Assembly: GCA_002408445.1 (NCBI GenBank)
Contig: DHSK01000055.1
Location: forward strand, 31,167 to 76,180
DNA from: Syntrophomonas sp. UBA5288
Lineage (GTDB): Bacteria; Bacillota; Syntrophomonadia; Syntrophomonadales; Syntrophomonadaceae
Length of the DNA: 45,014 nucleotides
Direction of reading: 5' to 3'
Under the pieces are notes generated by a model. It made no database searches. It worked only from the letters and a program-made list of their open reading frames with translations, and was not told the origin of the DNA. Position numbers and translations under genes: made by a program. This document shows positions 7,977 through 15,194 of this stretch, in pieces. The first letter of the stretch is position 1, and each line of letters starts with the position of its first letter.

Positions 7977-9134
7977 ATGAACAGTAATTATAATCCTGAC
8001 CATTCCCTGGTAGCACTGGTCAAATGCAAAGACTATAACTATCCCGCGGTAAAACAAGCTGTCCGGCAAGGGTTGGAGTTGATTGGGTTCAGTGATCTTT
8101 TTAAAGCGGGAGAAAAAATTGTGCTTAAGCCCAACCTGCTGGCGGCTGACCCGCCTGAGAAATGTGTCACCACTCATCCCTCGGTATTTCGTGCGGCAGC
8201 CGAAATTTTACAGGAAACCGGGGTCATTCTTTCCTTTGGCGATTCGCCGGCAATGAGCAGCACTGAACGGGCTGCCCGTAAGGCCGGTCTTCTCGATGTG
8301 GCAGAAGAGCTGGGATTAGCGCGGGCTGATTTCAAAAATGGTCAGGAAGCACTTTTGCCAGATGGAAGACAAGTAACCAGGTTCACTTTAGCCCGCGGGG
8401 TAATGGAAAGCGATGGGTTGGTAAGCCTGCCTAAATTCAAGACTCACGCCTTGACTACCATTACCGGTGCCATCAAAAACCAATTTGGCTGTATACCAGG
8501 CACTTTGAAGGGTGAATTTCATGTGAAGCTGCCTTTACCCGACAGCTTTGCCGCCATGTTGGTTGATCTTAATCGTCTGATCAAACCACGGTTATTCATA
8601 ATGGACGCCATAATGGCCATGGATGGAAATGGCCCCCGGCGGGGCAGGCCGTTTCCTATGGGAGTACTTCTTTTTTCGACCGATCCGGTAGCTATGGATG
8701 CTACCGCCTGTCGTCTAATCGGTCTTAAACCGGAAGCCGTGACCATAATAAAGTTGGGGGAATTAAATGGGCTGGGTAATTTCGAAGCTGGTAAAATCGA
8801 TATACTGGGGGATTTTGATGCCAGGAAAGATTTTATCCATTCCGTCAGGGTGTCGATGCCGGTAACTATGCCGTTTAAGGGCAAATGGCTGCAAAATCAC
8901 CTAACTCCGAGACCACAAATAGATCCGGATCTTTGCCTTAAATGCGGTGTTTGTATCCAAATGTGTCCGGTAAAACCACCCGCAGTTGATTGGCATAATG
9001 GTAAGGATATGCCCCCGGTACATAAATACAACCATTGCATTCGCTGTTACTGCTGTCAGGAATTATGTCCCGAAGGTGCCATAAAACCGTACACTCCTTT
9101 TATAGGGCGATTACTAAGAAAACCTCAATCCTGA
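7977..9134 (+). CDS. DUF362 domain protein with C-terminal 2x[4Fe-4S] ferredoxin domain
   Basis: About 385 residues. The N-terminal 300 form a DUF362 domain (KPNLLAADPPEKCVTTHP, GDSPAMSST, SLPKFKTHALTTITGAIKNQ, ATDPVAMDATACRLIG-like segments). The C-terminus has two ferredoxin clusters, CLKCGVCIQMCP and CIRCYCCQELCP. The protein is probably a cytoplasmic iron-sulfur protein; its reaction is not known. The frame extends back into msrA. The ATG at 7977 was chosen because MNSNYNPDHSLVALVKC is where family similarity begins, and AGGAG lies upstream, though 13 bases is long. An ATG at 7941 overlapping the msrA stop is the alternative. Close spacing suggests co-transcription with msrA. Confidence 0.85.
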   Translation: MNSNYNPDHSLVALVKCKDYNYPAVKQAVRQGLELIGFSDLFKAGEKIVLKPNLLAADPPEKCVTTHPSVFRAAAEILQETGVILSFGDSPAMSSTERAARKAGLLDVAEELGLARADFKNGQEALLPDGRQVTRFTLARGVMESDGLVSLPKFKTHALTTITGAIKNQFGCIPGTLKGEFHVKLPLPDSFAAMLVDLNRLIKPRLFIMDAIMAMDGNGPRRGRPFPMGVLLFSTDPVAMDATACRLIGLKPEAVTIIKLGELNGLGNFEAGKIDILGDFDARKDFIHSVRVSMPVTMPFKGKWLQNHLTPRPQIDPDLCLKCGVCIQMCPVKPPAVDWHNGKDMPPVHKYNHCIRCYCCQELCPEGAIKPYTPFIGRLLRKPQS

Positions 9135-9182
9135 TTAGTCATTTCTCTATGCTTACACCTTTTTCAAAGCTTAATTAGTAAT

Positions 9183-9456
9183 ATAAAACCGTAGGCCGTC
9201 CTATGCCCTGCGGGTACAACTTGATGTTCCCGTGCGACTATTAAGGACGCAGGCGGTGCAATGTCATCCTGAACGAAGTGAAGGATCTTTCAACTCCGAG
9301 ATGGAAGATTCTTCACTAACGTTCAGAATGACAGGACGCAGGCCGGTGCAAAGCATAACACGTAAACACCCAGCCTTGAAGCCCGCTCCTAACGTCGGGG
9401 CTGTAGGGCCTGCTACGGATAATGGTTGTGGCTTCTAGCCATGATGGTTTAATAGG
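9183..9456. repeat. Composite mosaic intergenic repeat (copy B)
   Basis: This non-coding stretch shares ATAAAACCGTAGGCC (9183-9197) and a 76-bp block (9340-9415, containing CTCCTAACGTCGGGG) with copy C at 24644-24758. It shares the TGGTTGTGG block (9423-9456) with copy A at 92-124. Inside it, an inverted-repeat element (9262-9333) splits the C-like unit. An apparent reading frame across it (9232-9438) gives the HPERSEGS peptide and is not a gene. Confidence 0.8.
9262..9333. repeat. Inverted-repeat element flanked by direct repeats
   Basis: The left arm (9262-9289, beginning TGTCATCCTGAACGAAGTGA) pairs with the right arm (9305-9333, ending ACGTTCAGAATGACA). Immediately outside lie GGACGCAGGCGGTGCAA (9245-9261) and GGACGCAGGCCGGTGCAA (9334-9351). 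It is the same family as copy A at 1-80. Confidence 0.8.
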
Positions 9457-9466
9457 CGTTGTTATC

Positions 9467-9504
9467 AAATAATGAGCAGGCTTTTTAAAGAATGCTCATT
9501 ATTT
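9467..9504. terminator. Perfect 12-bp inverted repeat
   Basis: AAATAATGAGCA (9467-9478) and TGCTCATTATTT (9493-9504) are perfectly complementary with a 14-base loop. The A/T arms would supply a U-tract in either direction. It may end read-through from the DUF362 gene and the repeat region ahead of the ABC importer operon. Confidence 0.55.
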
Positions 9505-9632
9505 AATTTCTGAGTTAGGCAATGCGCTTTAGTGTGCTAAATAAATAATTTGATAAAGTGTTACTTTGTTAAAGGATTAATGTTTTGATTGTCGAATTTT
9601 CTAAAGGATATGTTATAGGGAGGTTTAATTTT

Positions 9633-10652
9633 ATGAAAAAAAGCAATTTTCGTAAACTTTTGGTGGTATTATTCACACTCGCGATGTGTACCGTGCTTGT
9701 GGCAGGGTGCGGAAAGAGCACTCCGTCTGCGGCTGACGATAACCAGCCGGTTCAATTCAAAATAGGTCACTGCACCTGGGTTGGATATGGTCCTTTGTAT
9801 ATTGCACAGGAAAAGGGATTTTTCAAAAAGCATAATATTGATCCGGAAATGGTCATTATTGAAGACGAATCACAATATGCGGCAGCTATAACCGCCAATA
9901 AAATTCAGGCACTGGGTAATGTAGTGGACCGCGAAATAATTCATTATGCCAACGGCGCCCCTATCCGTTTTGTTTGCGGGATGGATCAATCCTACGGTGG
10001 AGACGGAATCATTGCTTCCGGTGATATAAAAACCGTTAAAGACCTGGAAGGGAAAACGATAGGACTCGATAAAGCCTCTACCAGCTACTTTTTCTTCCTG
10101 GCCATTCTCGATAAAAATGGAGTCGATGAAAACAAAATAAAAATCCAGGAGATGACGGCAGGCGATGCCGGTGCTGCTTTTGTGGCCGGCAAATTGGATG
10201 CCGCCGTGGCCTGGGAACCTTGGCTAACCAAGGCCAGCCAACGCCAGGGCGGGCATGTGCTGGTATCCAGCCGTGATTTTCCAGGTATCATAGTCGATGT
10301 TATCTCCATGCGCCAGGATTTTATCGAACAACATCCGGAAGCTGTTCAAGGTCTGGTAGATTCCTGGAACGAGGCGGTGGCTTATTATAAAGAGCACCCG
10401 GCCGAAGGAAACCAGATTATGGCTAAAGCACTCTCCCTGTCGGAAAAAGAAGTGGCAGATATGGCCGGTGGAGTCAAGTTTATGGGCAGCCAGGAAAACA
10501 GTGATTTCTTCAACCCGGCGCTTTCCAGCGATACTCTATTCCATTTAACCGGCATGGCCAGTCGCTTTTGGGTGGATAAAGGGGTAATTTCCCAGGAAGT
10601 GGATCCGCAGAAGATTATTGAAACCAAATTTACTACGGCAAAAAGCAAATAA
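9633..10652 (+). CDS. ABC transporter substrate-binding lipoprotein, SsuA/TauA/NMT1 type
   Basis: A 339-residue extracytoplasmic binding protein. A signal peptide ends in the lipobox LVAGC (Cys26 lipidated). The mature part has the NMT1/SsuA pattern: IGHCTWVGYGPLYIAQEKGFF, LGNVVDREIIHYANGAPIRF, KDLEGKTIGL, and VAWEPWL. Relatives bind sulfonates, taurine, nitrate or thiamine precursors; the sequence alone does not decide. The frame is open from 9585, but ATG at 9633 follows AGGGAGG and starts a proper signal peptide. It is the first gene of a three-gene importer and is separated from the permease by a hairpin. Confidence 0.9.
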   Translation: MKKSNFRKLLVVLFTLAMCTVLVAGCGKSTPSAADDNQPVQFKIGHCTWVGYGPLYIAQEKGFFKKHNIDPEMVIIEDESQYAAAITANKIQALGNVVDREIIHYANGAPIRFVCGMDQSYGGDGIIASGDIKTVKDLEGKTIGLDKASTSYFFFLAILDKNGVDENKIKIQEMTAGDAGAAFVAGKLDAAVAWEPWLTKASQRQGGHVLVSSRDFPGIIVDVISMRQDFIEQHPEAVQGLVDSWNEAVAYYKEHPAEGNQIMAKALSLSEKEVADMAGGVKFMGSQENSDFFNPALSSDTLFHLTGMASRFWVDKGVISQEVDPQKIIETKFTTAKSK

Positions 10653-10687
10653 ATCCTGGTTAAAATAAAGCCGCATATTTCATAAGA

Positions 10688-10731
10688 TATTGAGTTGCCG
10701 CCATCAAGGTCAGGCAACTCAATAGTATTTT
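10688..10731 (+). terminator. Hairpin between binding-protein and permease genes
   Basis: TATTGAGTTGCC (10688-10699) pairs perfectly with GGCAACTCAATA (10713-10724) and is followed by GTATTTTCG. Within an operon this probably acts as a partial terminator or mRNA-stabilising hairpin that raises binding-protein output relative to the membrane parts. The weak T-run suggests incomplete termination. Confidence 0.6.
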
Positions 10732-10759
10732 CGCAATTGAATAATTAGCAGGAGGAGCC

Positions 10760-11596
10760 ATGTTTAATTTTATGGACTATACAACCACATATGCCAAGCC
10801 GGCACCGCAAAGTCCGGCAGGCCATCCCCGGCCTAATAAAAACCAATCGAGAACTTATATGTTAATCTCTCTGACCGTTCTCGGTACCGCCTGGTGTCTC
10901 ATAACTTATATCATCGGAATAAATCCAGTTTTTCTTCCTTCTCCAACCTCAGTCGCAAATGCATTCCTTAGTCTAGGGAATGAGAATGTTCTGCTGCCCT
11001 ATACCCTTATCAGTCTCTACCGTGTACTGGTAGGGTTCCTGGCTGCAGCACTGCTGGCCATTCCGCTGGGAATACTGATGGCGACCAGCCCAAAAGTTGA
11101 AGGATTTTTTGCTCCCTTTATTGGTTTTATCCGCTACCTGCCCGTTTCAGCCTTGATCCCGCTAATGATACTCTATTTCGGTATTGGAGATTTTGAGAAA
11201 ATGGCCGTAATATTTGTGGGCAGTTTCTTTCAATTGGTGCTGATGGTGCAGGATACGGTAGCAACGGTTCCCGGGGACCTGTTAAAGGCGGCCTATACCT
11301 TAGGAGCATCCGGACCCAGCCTATACACGCGGGTAATATTACCGGCATCACTGCCGGGTATCATGGATAATCTTCGCATCTGCATGGGGTGGGCCTGGAC
11401 TTATCTGGTCATCGCCGAACTGGTGGCCGCCAATTCCGGACTGGGCTTTATGATTCTGCGGTCGCAGCGCTTTCTGCAAACTGATCGTATTTTTGCCGGA
11501 TTAATTATTATTGGATGTCTTGGAGTACTAACCGACTATTTATTCAAATTCGCTTCTAAATTTATGTTTCCTTGGCATGAAAGGTTGGGACATTAA
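10760..11596 (+). CDS. ABC transporter permease, SsuC/TauC type
   Basis: A 278-residue inner-membrane permease. A polar, proline-rich N-terminal 30 residues is followed by about six helices of the BPD_transp_1 fold. The cytoplasmic coupling loop is around AAYTLGASGPSLYTRVILPASLPGI (EAA-like region, residues 170-200). VFLPSPTSVANAF near the N-terminus is typical of SsuC/TauC proteins. The ATG follows AGGAGGAGCC. The stop codon abuts the ATPase start, so the two are co-translated. It provides the channel for the substrate bound by the preceding lipoprotein. Confidence 0.91.
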   Translation: MFNFMDYTTTYAKPAPQSPAGHPRPNKNQSRTYMLISLTVLGTAWCLITYIIGINPVFLPSPTSVANAFLSLGNENVLLPYTLISLYRVLVGFLAAALLAIPLGILMATSPKVEGFFAPFIGFIRYLPVSALIPLMILYFGIGDFEKMAVIFVGSFFQLVLMVQDTVATVPGDLLKAAYTLGASGPSLYTRVILPASLPGIMDNLRICMGWAWTYLVIAELVAANSGLGFMILRSQRFLQTDRIFAGLIIIGCLGVLTDYLFKFASKFMFPWHERLGH

Positions 11597-12376
11597 ATGC
11601 TATTATTTAAGGAAGTATATAAAACCTTTACCAGCGGCGGCACCCAGGTCAACGCCCTGCAAAATATAAATATGACGGTTAAACCCCGTGAATTTGCCGT
11701 CATCGTGGGCCCCAGCGGCTGCGGCAAAACTACTTTACTGCAAATTGCCGCAGGACTTGAATACGCCAGCCAGGGACAGATATTGCTGGATAATAAGCCT
11801 ATAATGGGACCTGGGCCGGAGCGGGGGATGGTATTTCAGTCATATACTCTTTTTCCCTGGCTTACGGTGGAGGACAATGTAGCCTTTGGACCCAGACAGA
11901 GTAAGCTGGATAATTCCGAAGTCAAATCCAGGGTAGATCGATATCTGGAAGTTACCGGTCTCACAAAATTCCGTCAGCTTTATCCCCGGGCCCTTTCCGG
12001 AGGAATGAAACAGCGCGTAGCCATTGCCCGGGCTTTAGCCAATGACCCTGAAGTTTTATTGATGGATGAACCCTTCGCCGCTCTGGATGCCCAGACCCGG
12101 GTCGTTATGCAGGAACTGCTGCTTAAAGTATGGGAAAACACCCATAAAACAGTGCTGTTTATTACTCATGATATTGATGAAGCAATTTTCCTGGCCGATA
12201 CGGTACAAGTAATGAGCCGGCAGCCCGGTTCCATCAAAAAGACTATCCTGGTACCGCTCCCGCGTCCCCGGGAACATGATTTAATGCTCACACCCGAATT
12301 TATTAATTTAAAGAAAGAAATAGTTGAGCTTATATGGGAAGAGAGCAAACAGGCTGCTCAAGAAGTTGCCGGCTAG
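11597..12376 (+). CDS. ABC transporter ATP-binding protein, SsuB/TauB type
   Basis: A 259-residue ATPase that powers the importer. Motifs: Walker A GPSGCGKTT (about residues 38-46), Q-loop MVFQSYTLFPWLTV, signature LSGGMKQRVAIARAL, Walker B VLLMDEPFAALD, and switch histidine ITHD. The ATG directly follows the permease TAA with no gap. Nitrate/sulfonate/taurine family; substrate undetermined. No assimilation genes such as ssuD lie nearby. Confidence 0.93.
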   Translation: MLLFKEVYKTFTSGGTQVNALQNINMTVKPREFAVIVGPSGCGKTTLLQIAAGLEYASQGQILLDNKPIMGPGPERGMVFQSYTLFPWLTVEDNVAFGPRQSKLDNSEVKSRVDRYLEVTGLTKFRQLYPRALSGGMKQRVAIARALANDPEVLLMDEPFAALDAQTRVVMQELLLKVWENTHKTVLFITHDIDEAIFLADTVQVMSRQPGSIKKTILVPLPRPREHDLMLTPEFINLKKEIVELIWEESKQAAQEVAG

Positions 12377-12495
12377 GTTTTAGGGATATATTCCAAGCAG
12401 TTATAACAGTTAGAATTATGAAGTATTTATTATGCTCATGCCATTGCTTAGCACAAATACATAATGTAAAATAGCGTGGTGGGAGGACGATGCAG

Positions 12496-12903
12496 ATGCA
12501 GGTTTTGAATGCCAGCGAGGTTAGTAATAATTTTAACAGTTTTGTTGATAAGGTAATAATTGAAAAACCAGTAGTTTTTAAACAGAATCGGGATTTCATA
12601 ATAGCAATGTCGAAAGATTTGGTTATGTCGGTATTTGCAGACAAGACTTTTATCCCTGTATTAGTTGAAGAAGAGGGGATAATAACTGCCACTTTAAAAG
12701 ACTTTGATTTTGTCATTCAAGGCCGCAGTCAGGATGAAGTAAAGACCAAATTAACCGTCGAGCTAATCGATTATACCCAGGACTATTTTAATGACTTCCA
12801 ACTTTATTATTATTCCCCCAACCGTCAAAAGCATTTTCCTTATATTGTTAAAGTTCTGCTCTCTGATTCTTTTAAACAAGTCGAGGATTTGCTCAATGTT
12901 TAA
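12496..12903 (+). CDS. Antitoxin-like protein: Phd/YefM-like N-terminus with HicB-like C-terminus
   Basis: A 135-residue protein. Residues 1 to about 45 (VLNASEVSNNFNSFVDKV, then EKPVVFKQNRDFIIAMS) follow the Phd/YefM antitoxin pattern, which dimerises and binds DNA. Residues 55-105 (FIPVLVEEEGIITATL, RSQDEVKTKLTVELIDY) resemble the HicB antitoxin fold, a partial RNase H-like domain that binds HicA. It overlaps the next gene by 8 bases in an ATGTTTAA junction. ATG at 12496 is 9 bases from GGGAGG; the ATG at 12490 is too close. The likely job is to neutralise the downstream partner and autoregulate. Hybrid domain reading is by eye. Confidence 0.65.
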   Translation: MQVLNASEVSNNFNSFVDKVIIEKPVVFKQNRDFIIAMSKDLVMSVFADKTFIPVLVEEEGIITATLKDFDFVIQGRSQDEVKTKLTVELIDYTQDYFNDFQLYYYSPNRQKHFPYIVKVLLSDSFKQVEDLLNV

Positions 12904-13132
12904 ATGGACCGATGTTAAACAGTTTTGCGAAAAGGACGGTTGGAAACTGTACAAACAAACAAATCGCTGGTATTATCGCAAGATCATGCCGGATGGTACT
13001 TTAAAAAGGGTTAAAATATATATGGAAGATGCGGAAATTAGTGCTCTTATGTGGAAGGAAATATTGGCCCGGCAACTGCAAGTCAGCCAAGCTGATTTTG
13101 ACGCAATTATTAACCGGCCACCAGGAAAATGA
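12896..13132 (+). CDS. HicA-like small protein, putative toxin partner
   Basis: A 78-residue basic protein. The pattern VKQFCEKDGWKLYKQTNRWYY, then DGTLKRVKI and WKEILARQLQVSQADF resembles the double-stranded-RNA-binding-like fold of HicA mRNA interferases. The histidine usually found in the GSHH-like segment of HicA is absent: Asn-Arg-Trp occupies that place. It may therefore use other residues, be inactive, or be a different effector. Translation is coupled to the upstream antitoxin-like gene by an 8-base overlap, and a strong terminator follows. The assignment rests on gene order and size as much as on sequence. Confidence 0.55.
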   Translation: MFKWTDVKQFCEKDGWKLYKQTNRWYYRKIMPDGTLKRVKIYMEDAEISALMWKEILARQLQVSQADFDAIINRPPGK

Positions 13133-13139
13133 AGTAAAC

Positions 13140-13187
13140 GAGTAATGGCTTAAAAATCCTTGTTCGGGGGTTTTTAAGCCATTACTC
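13140..13187. terminator. Strong bidirectional terminator
   Basis: GAGTAATGGCTTAAAAA (13140-13156) pairs perfectly over 17 bp with TTTTTAAGCCATTACTC (13171-13187). A and T runs at the stem top and an AT-rich tail on both sides suit termination of the toxin-antitoxin-like transcript and of the opposing ABC-F gene. Confidence 0.85.
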
Positions 13188-13283
13188 ATTTATATATTAA
13201 ATCCAAAAAATCAGCAGCAGTCTGCCGGGACTCTTAACTGCGGGAATTGACTAAGCCAAAACCATGCCCGGGAAGAAACAGGC

Positions 13284-14870
13284 TTAGACTGCCTGTTCCT
13301 CCATATATTCATCAAAGGTGGTAAGCCGGTCTATTATGCCGTCCGGTGTTATTTCAATGATGCGGTTAGCGGTAGTTTGCAGCAGTTGATGGTCATGTGA
13401 TATTAGAAATACGGTTCCGGTAAAAGCCATCAACCCATTATTCAAGGCGGTAATCGCTTCCAGATCCAGATGGTTGGTCGGTTCATCCAGCAGTAAAACA
13501 TTAGCTCCGGACAGCATCATACGCGCCAGCATACACCTTACCTGTTCGCCTCCGGAGAGAACGTTGGCCTTCTTCTGTGATTCCTCGCCGGAAAAAAGCA
13601 TGCGTCCCAAATAACCCCGCACAAAGGTCTCTTCCTGGTCCGCCGAATACTGCCGCAGCCAATCAACCAGATTTAAATCAGAGTTAAAATAATCAGTATG
13701 GTCTTTGGGGAAATAGGACCGGGAGGTGGATAAACCCCAGGTATATTCTCCGCTGTCCGCTTCCATTACGCCCATGAGTATCTGCAGCAGCGCTGATTTC
13801 GCCTGTTCAGAGGACCCAACCAGGGCAATCTTATCGCCGCGATTAACCACCAGATTTATATCCTTCAATAATTGAACACCGTCTATGGTTTTATTGAGGT
13901 TTTTAACCGTCAATACATTCACTCCCGCTTCCCGGTCCGGTTTAAAATTGATCCAGGGCTGACGGCGGGAGGAAGGCTTAATATCTTCCAGAGTAAGTTT
14001 TTCCAATTGCTTTTTACGGGAAGTAGCCTGTTTCGATTTGGAAGCATTGGCACTGAAACGCTGAATAAATTCCTGCAGTTCCTTGATTTTGGTCTCCGCC
14101 TTCTTATTGGCATCGCGGGCCTGCTGTAAAGCTAGCTGGCTGGATTCCTGCCAGAAATCATAATTACCTACGTAAAGCTGAATTTTCCCATAATCAATAT
14201 CAGCTATATGAGTACAGACCCGGTTTAAAAAATGGCGGTCATGCGATACCACGATGACCGTACTGTCCAAATCATAAAGAAAATCTTCCAGCCAGGCGAC
14301 CGACTCCAGATCCAGATAGTTGGTGGGCTCATCCATTAGAAGAATATCGGGATTGCCGAACAAGGCCTGGGCCAGCAATACTTTAACCTTTTCACTGCCG
14401 TTCAGTTCCTGCATCTTTTTGTAATGTAAATTTTCCGGTACTCCCAGTCCATTTAACAGAGACGCTGCCTCGGCTTCGGCTTCCCAACCGTTAAGTTCGG
14501 TAAATTCACCTTCCAGTTCAGCTGCTTTCAGACCATCTTCTTCAGAAAAATCCGGTTTGGCATAGATGGCATCTTTTTCTTCCATTATTTCATACAGTCG
14601 GGCATGTCCTTTTAAAACGGTAGTAATTACCTCAAATTCGTCAAACTCAAAATGATCCTGCTTTAAAACTGAAAGCCTGAGTCCGTCAGGTATAATAACA
14701 TTGCCGGCAGTTGGTTCAATCTCGCCGGAGAGTATTTTTAAAAAGGTAGATTTACCGGCCCCATTGGCTCCAATCAAGCCATAACAATTGCCGGGAGTAA
14801 ATTTAATGTTGACATTTTCAAAGAGCGGGCGCGCTCCAAATCCTAAAGTTAAATTGGTTGTAGTTATCAT
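13284..14870 (-). CDS. ABC-F family ATPase (YkpA/YbiT type)
   Basis: A 528-residue soluble protein with two ATP-binding cassettes and no membrane segments. Domain 1 has Walker A GANGAGKST, signature-like LNGSEKVKVLLAQAL and Walker B ILLMDEPTNYLD. A charged, probably coiled-coil linker (about 235-290, KKAETKIKELQEFIQRFS) separates it from domain 2, whose signature LSGGEQVRCMLARMM and LLLDEPTNHLD are intact. The second Walker A reads GSSEQAKS, with Ala where Gly is usual; YkpA-like proteins seem to share this. ABC-F proteins act on the ribosome in translation or antibiotic protection. The start MITTTNLTLGF matches family members. Confidence 0.92.
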   Translation of the reverse strand: MITTTNLTLGFGARPLFENVNIKFTPGNCYGLIGANGAGKSTFLKILSGEIEPTAGNVIIPDGLRLSVLKQDHFEFDEFEVITTVLKGHARLYEIMEEKDAIYAKPDFSEEDGLKAAELEGEFTELNGWEAEAEAASLLNGLGVPENLHYKKMQELNGSEKVKVLLAQALFGNPDILLMDEPTNYLDLESVAWLEDFLYDLDSTVIVVSHDRHFLNRVCTHIADIDYGKIQLYVGNYDFWQESSQLALQQARDANKKAETKIKELQEFIQRFSANASKSKQATSRKKQLEKLTLEDIKPSSRRQPWINFKPDREAGVNVLTVKNLNKTIDGVQLLKDINLVVNRGDKIALVGSSEQAKSALLQILMGVMEADSGEYTWGLSTSRSYFPKDHTDYFNSDLNLVDWLRQYSADQEETFVRGYLGRMLFSGEESQKKANVLSGGEQVRCMLARMMLSGANVLLLDEPTNHLDLEAITALNNGLMAFTGTVFLISHDHQLLQTTANRIIEITPDGIIDRLTTFDEYMEEQAV

Positions 14871-15194
14871 TGCAATACCGACTTTCTATAAAATTAAACA
14901 CATAACTTCGCTATTGTACCATATTCAAGTGTAAAAGGCATCCAACCCCGGCAATAGAATAGACCATCCCGCCGGGGAGATTCAGCTTCCCGTCCAGCTT
15001 ATCCGTCTTATTGTTACCAAAAGTCTTCCCCGTATCGGGATTTCTGTATCAACAGGGTCTGAGACCAAAGAACCTTTCCCGGGCCACGGCCCTTTTCTGC
15101 ATTTCAAACGCTTGGTATCAAATAAAATTTATAGTATTATTAGACAAGTATTATTTTCAAACCACCTATCCAATATGTACAGGGAGTTAAATTA
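14871..15194. other. Intergenic region between divergent genes
   Basis: 324 bases separate the divergent ABC-F and carboxypeptidase genes. A possible -10 for the minus-strand gene is TACAAT (on the minus strand, near 14917), with no good -35. The middle is GC-richer and holds no recognisable gene or RNA. Upstream of the carboxypeptidase there is an AT-rich stretch (15120-15160) and a CAGGGAG ribosome site. Confidence 0.4.

Noticed and set aside
9232..9438. 68-residue frame containing QCHPERSEGS
   Set aside because: It is translated from an intergenic inverted-repeat element and has no ribosome site. HPERSEGS peptides are well-known annotation artefacts.
14940..15120. Degraded gene or RNA between the ABC-F and carboxypeptidase genes
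   Set aside because: The minus-strand frame gives gene-like stretches but contains stops and matches no family I know.
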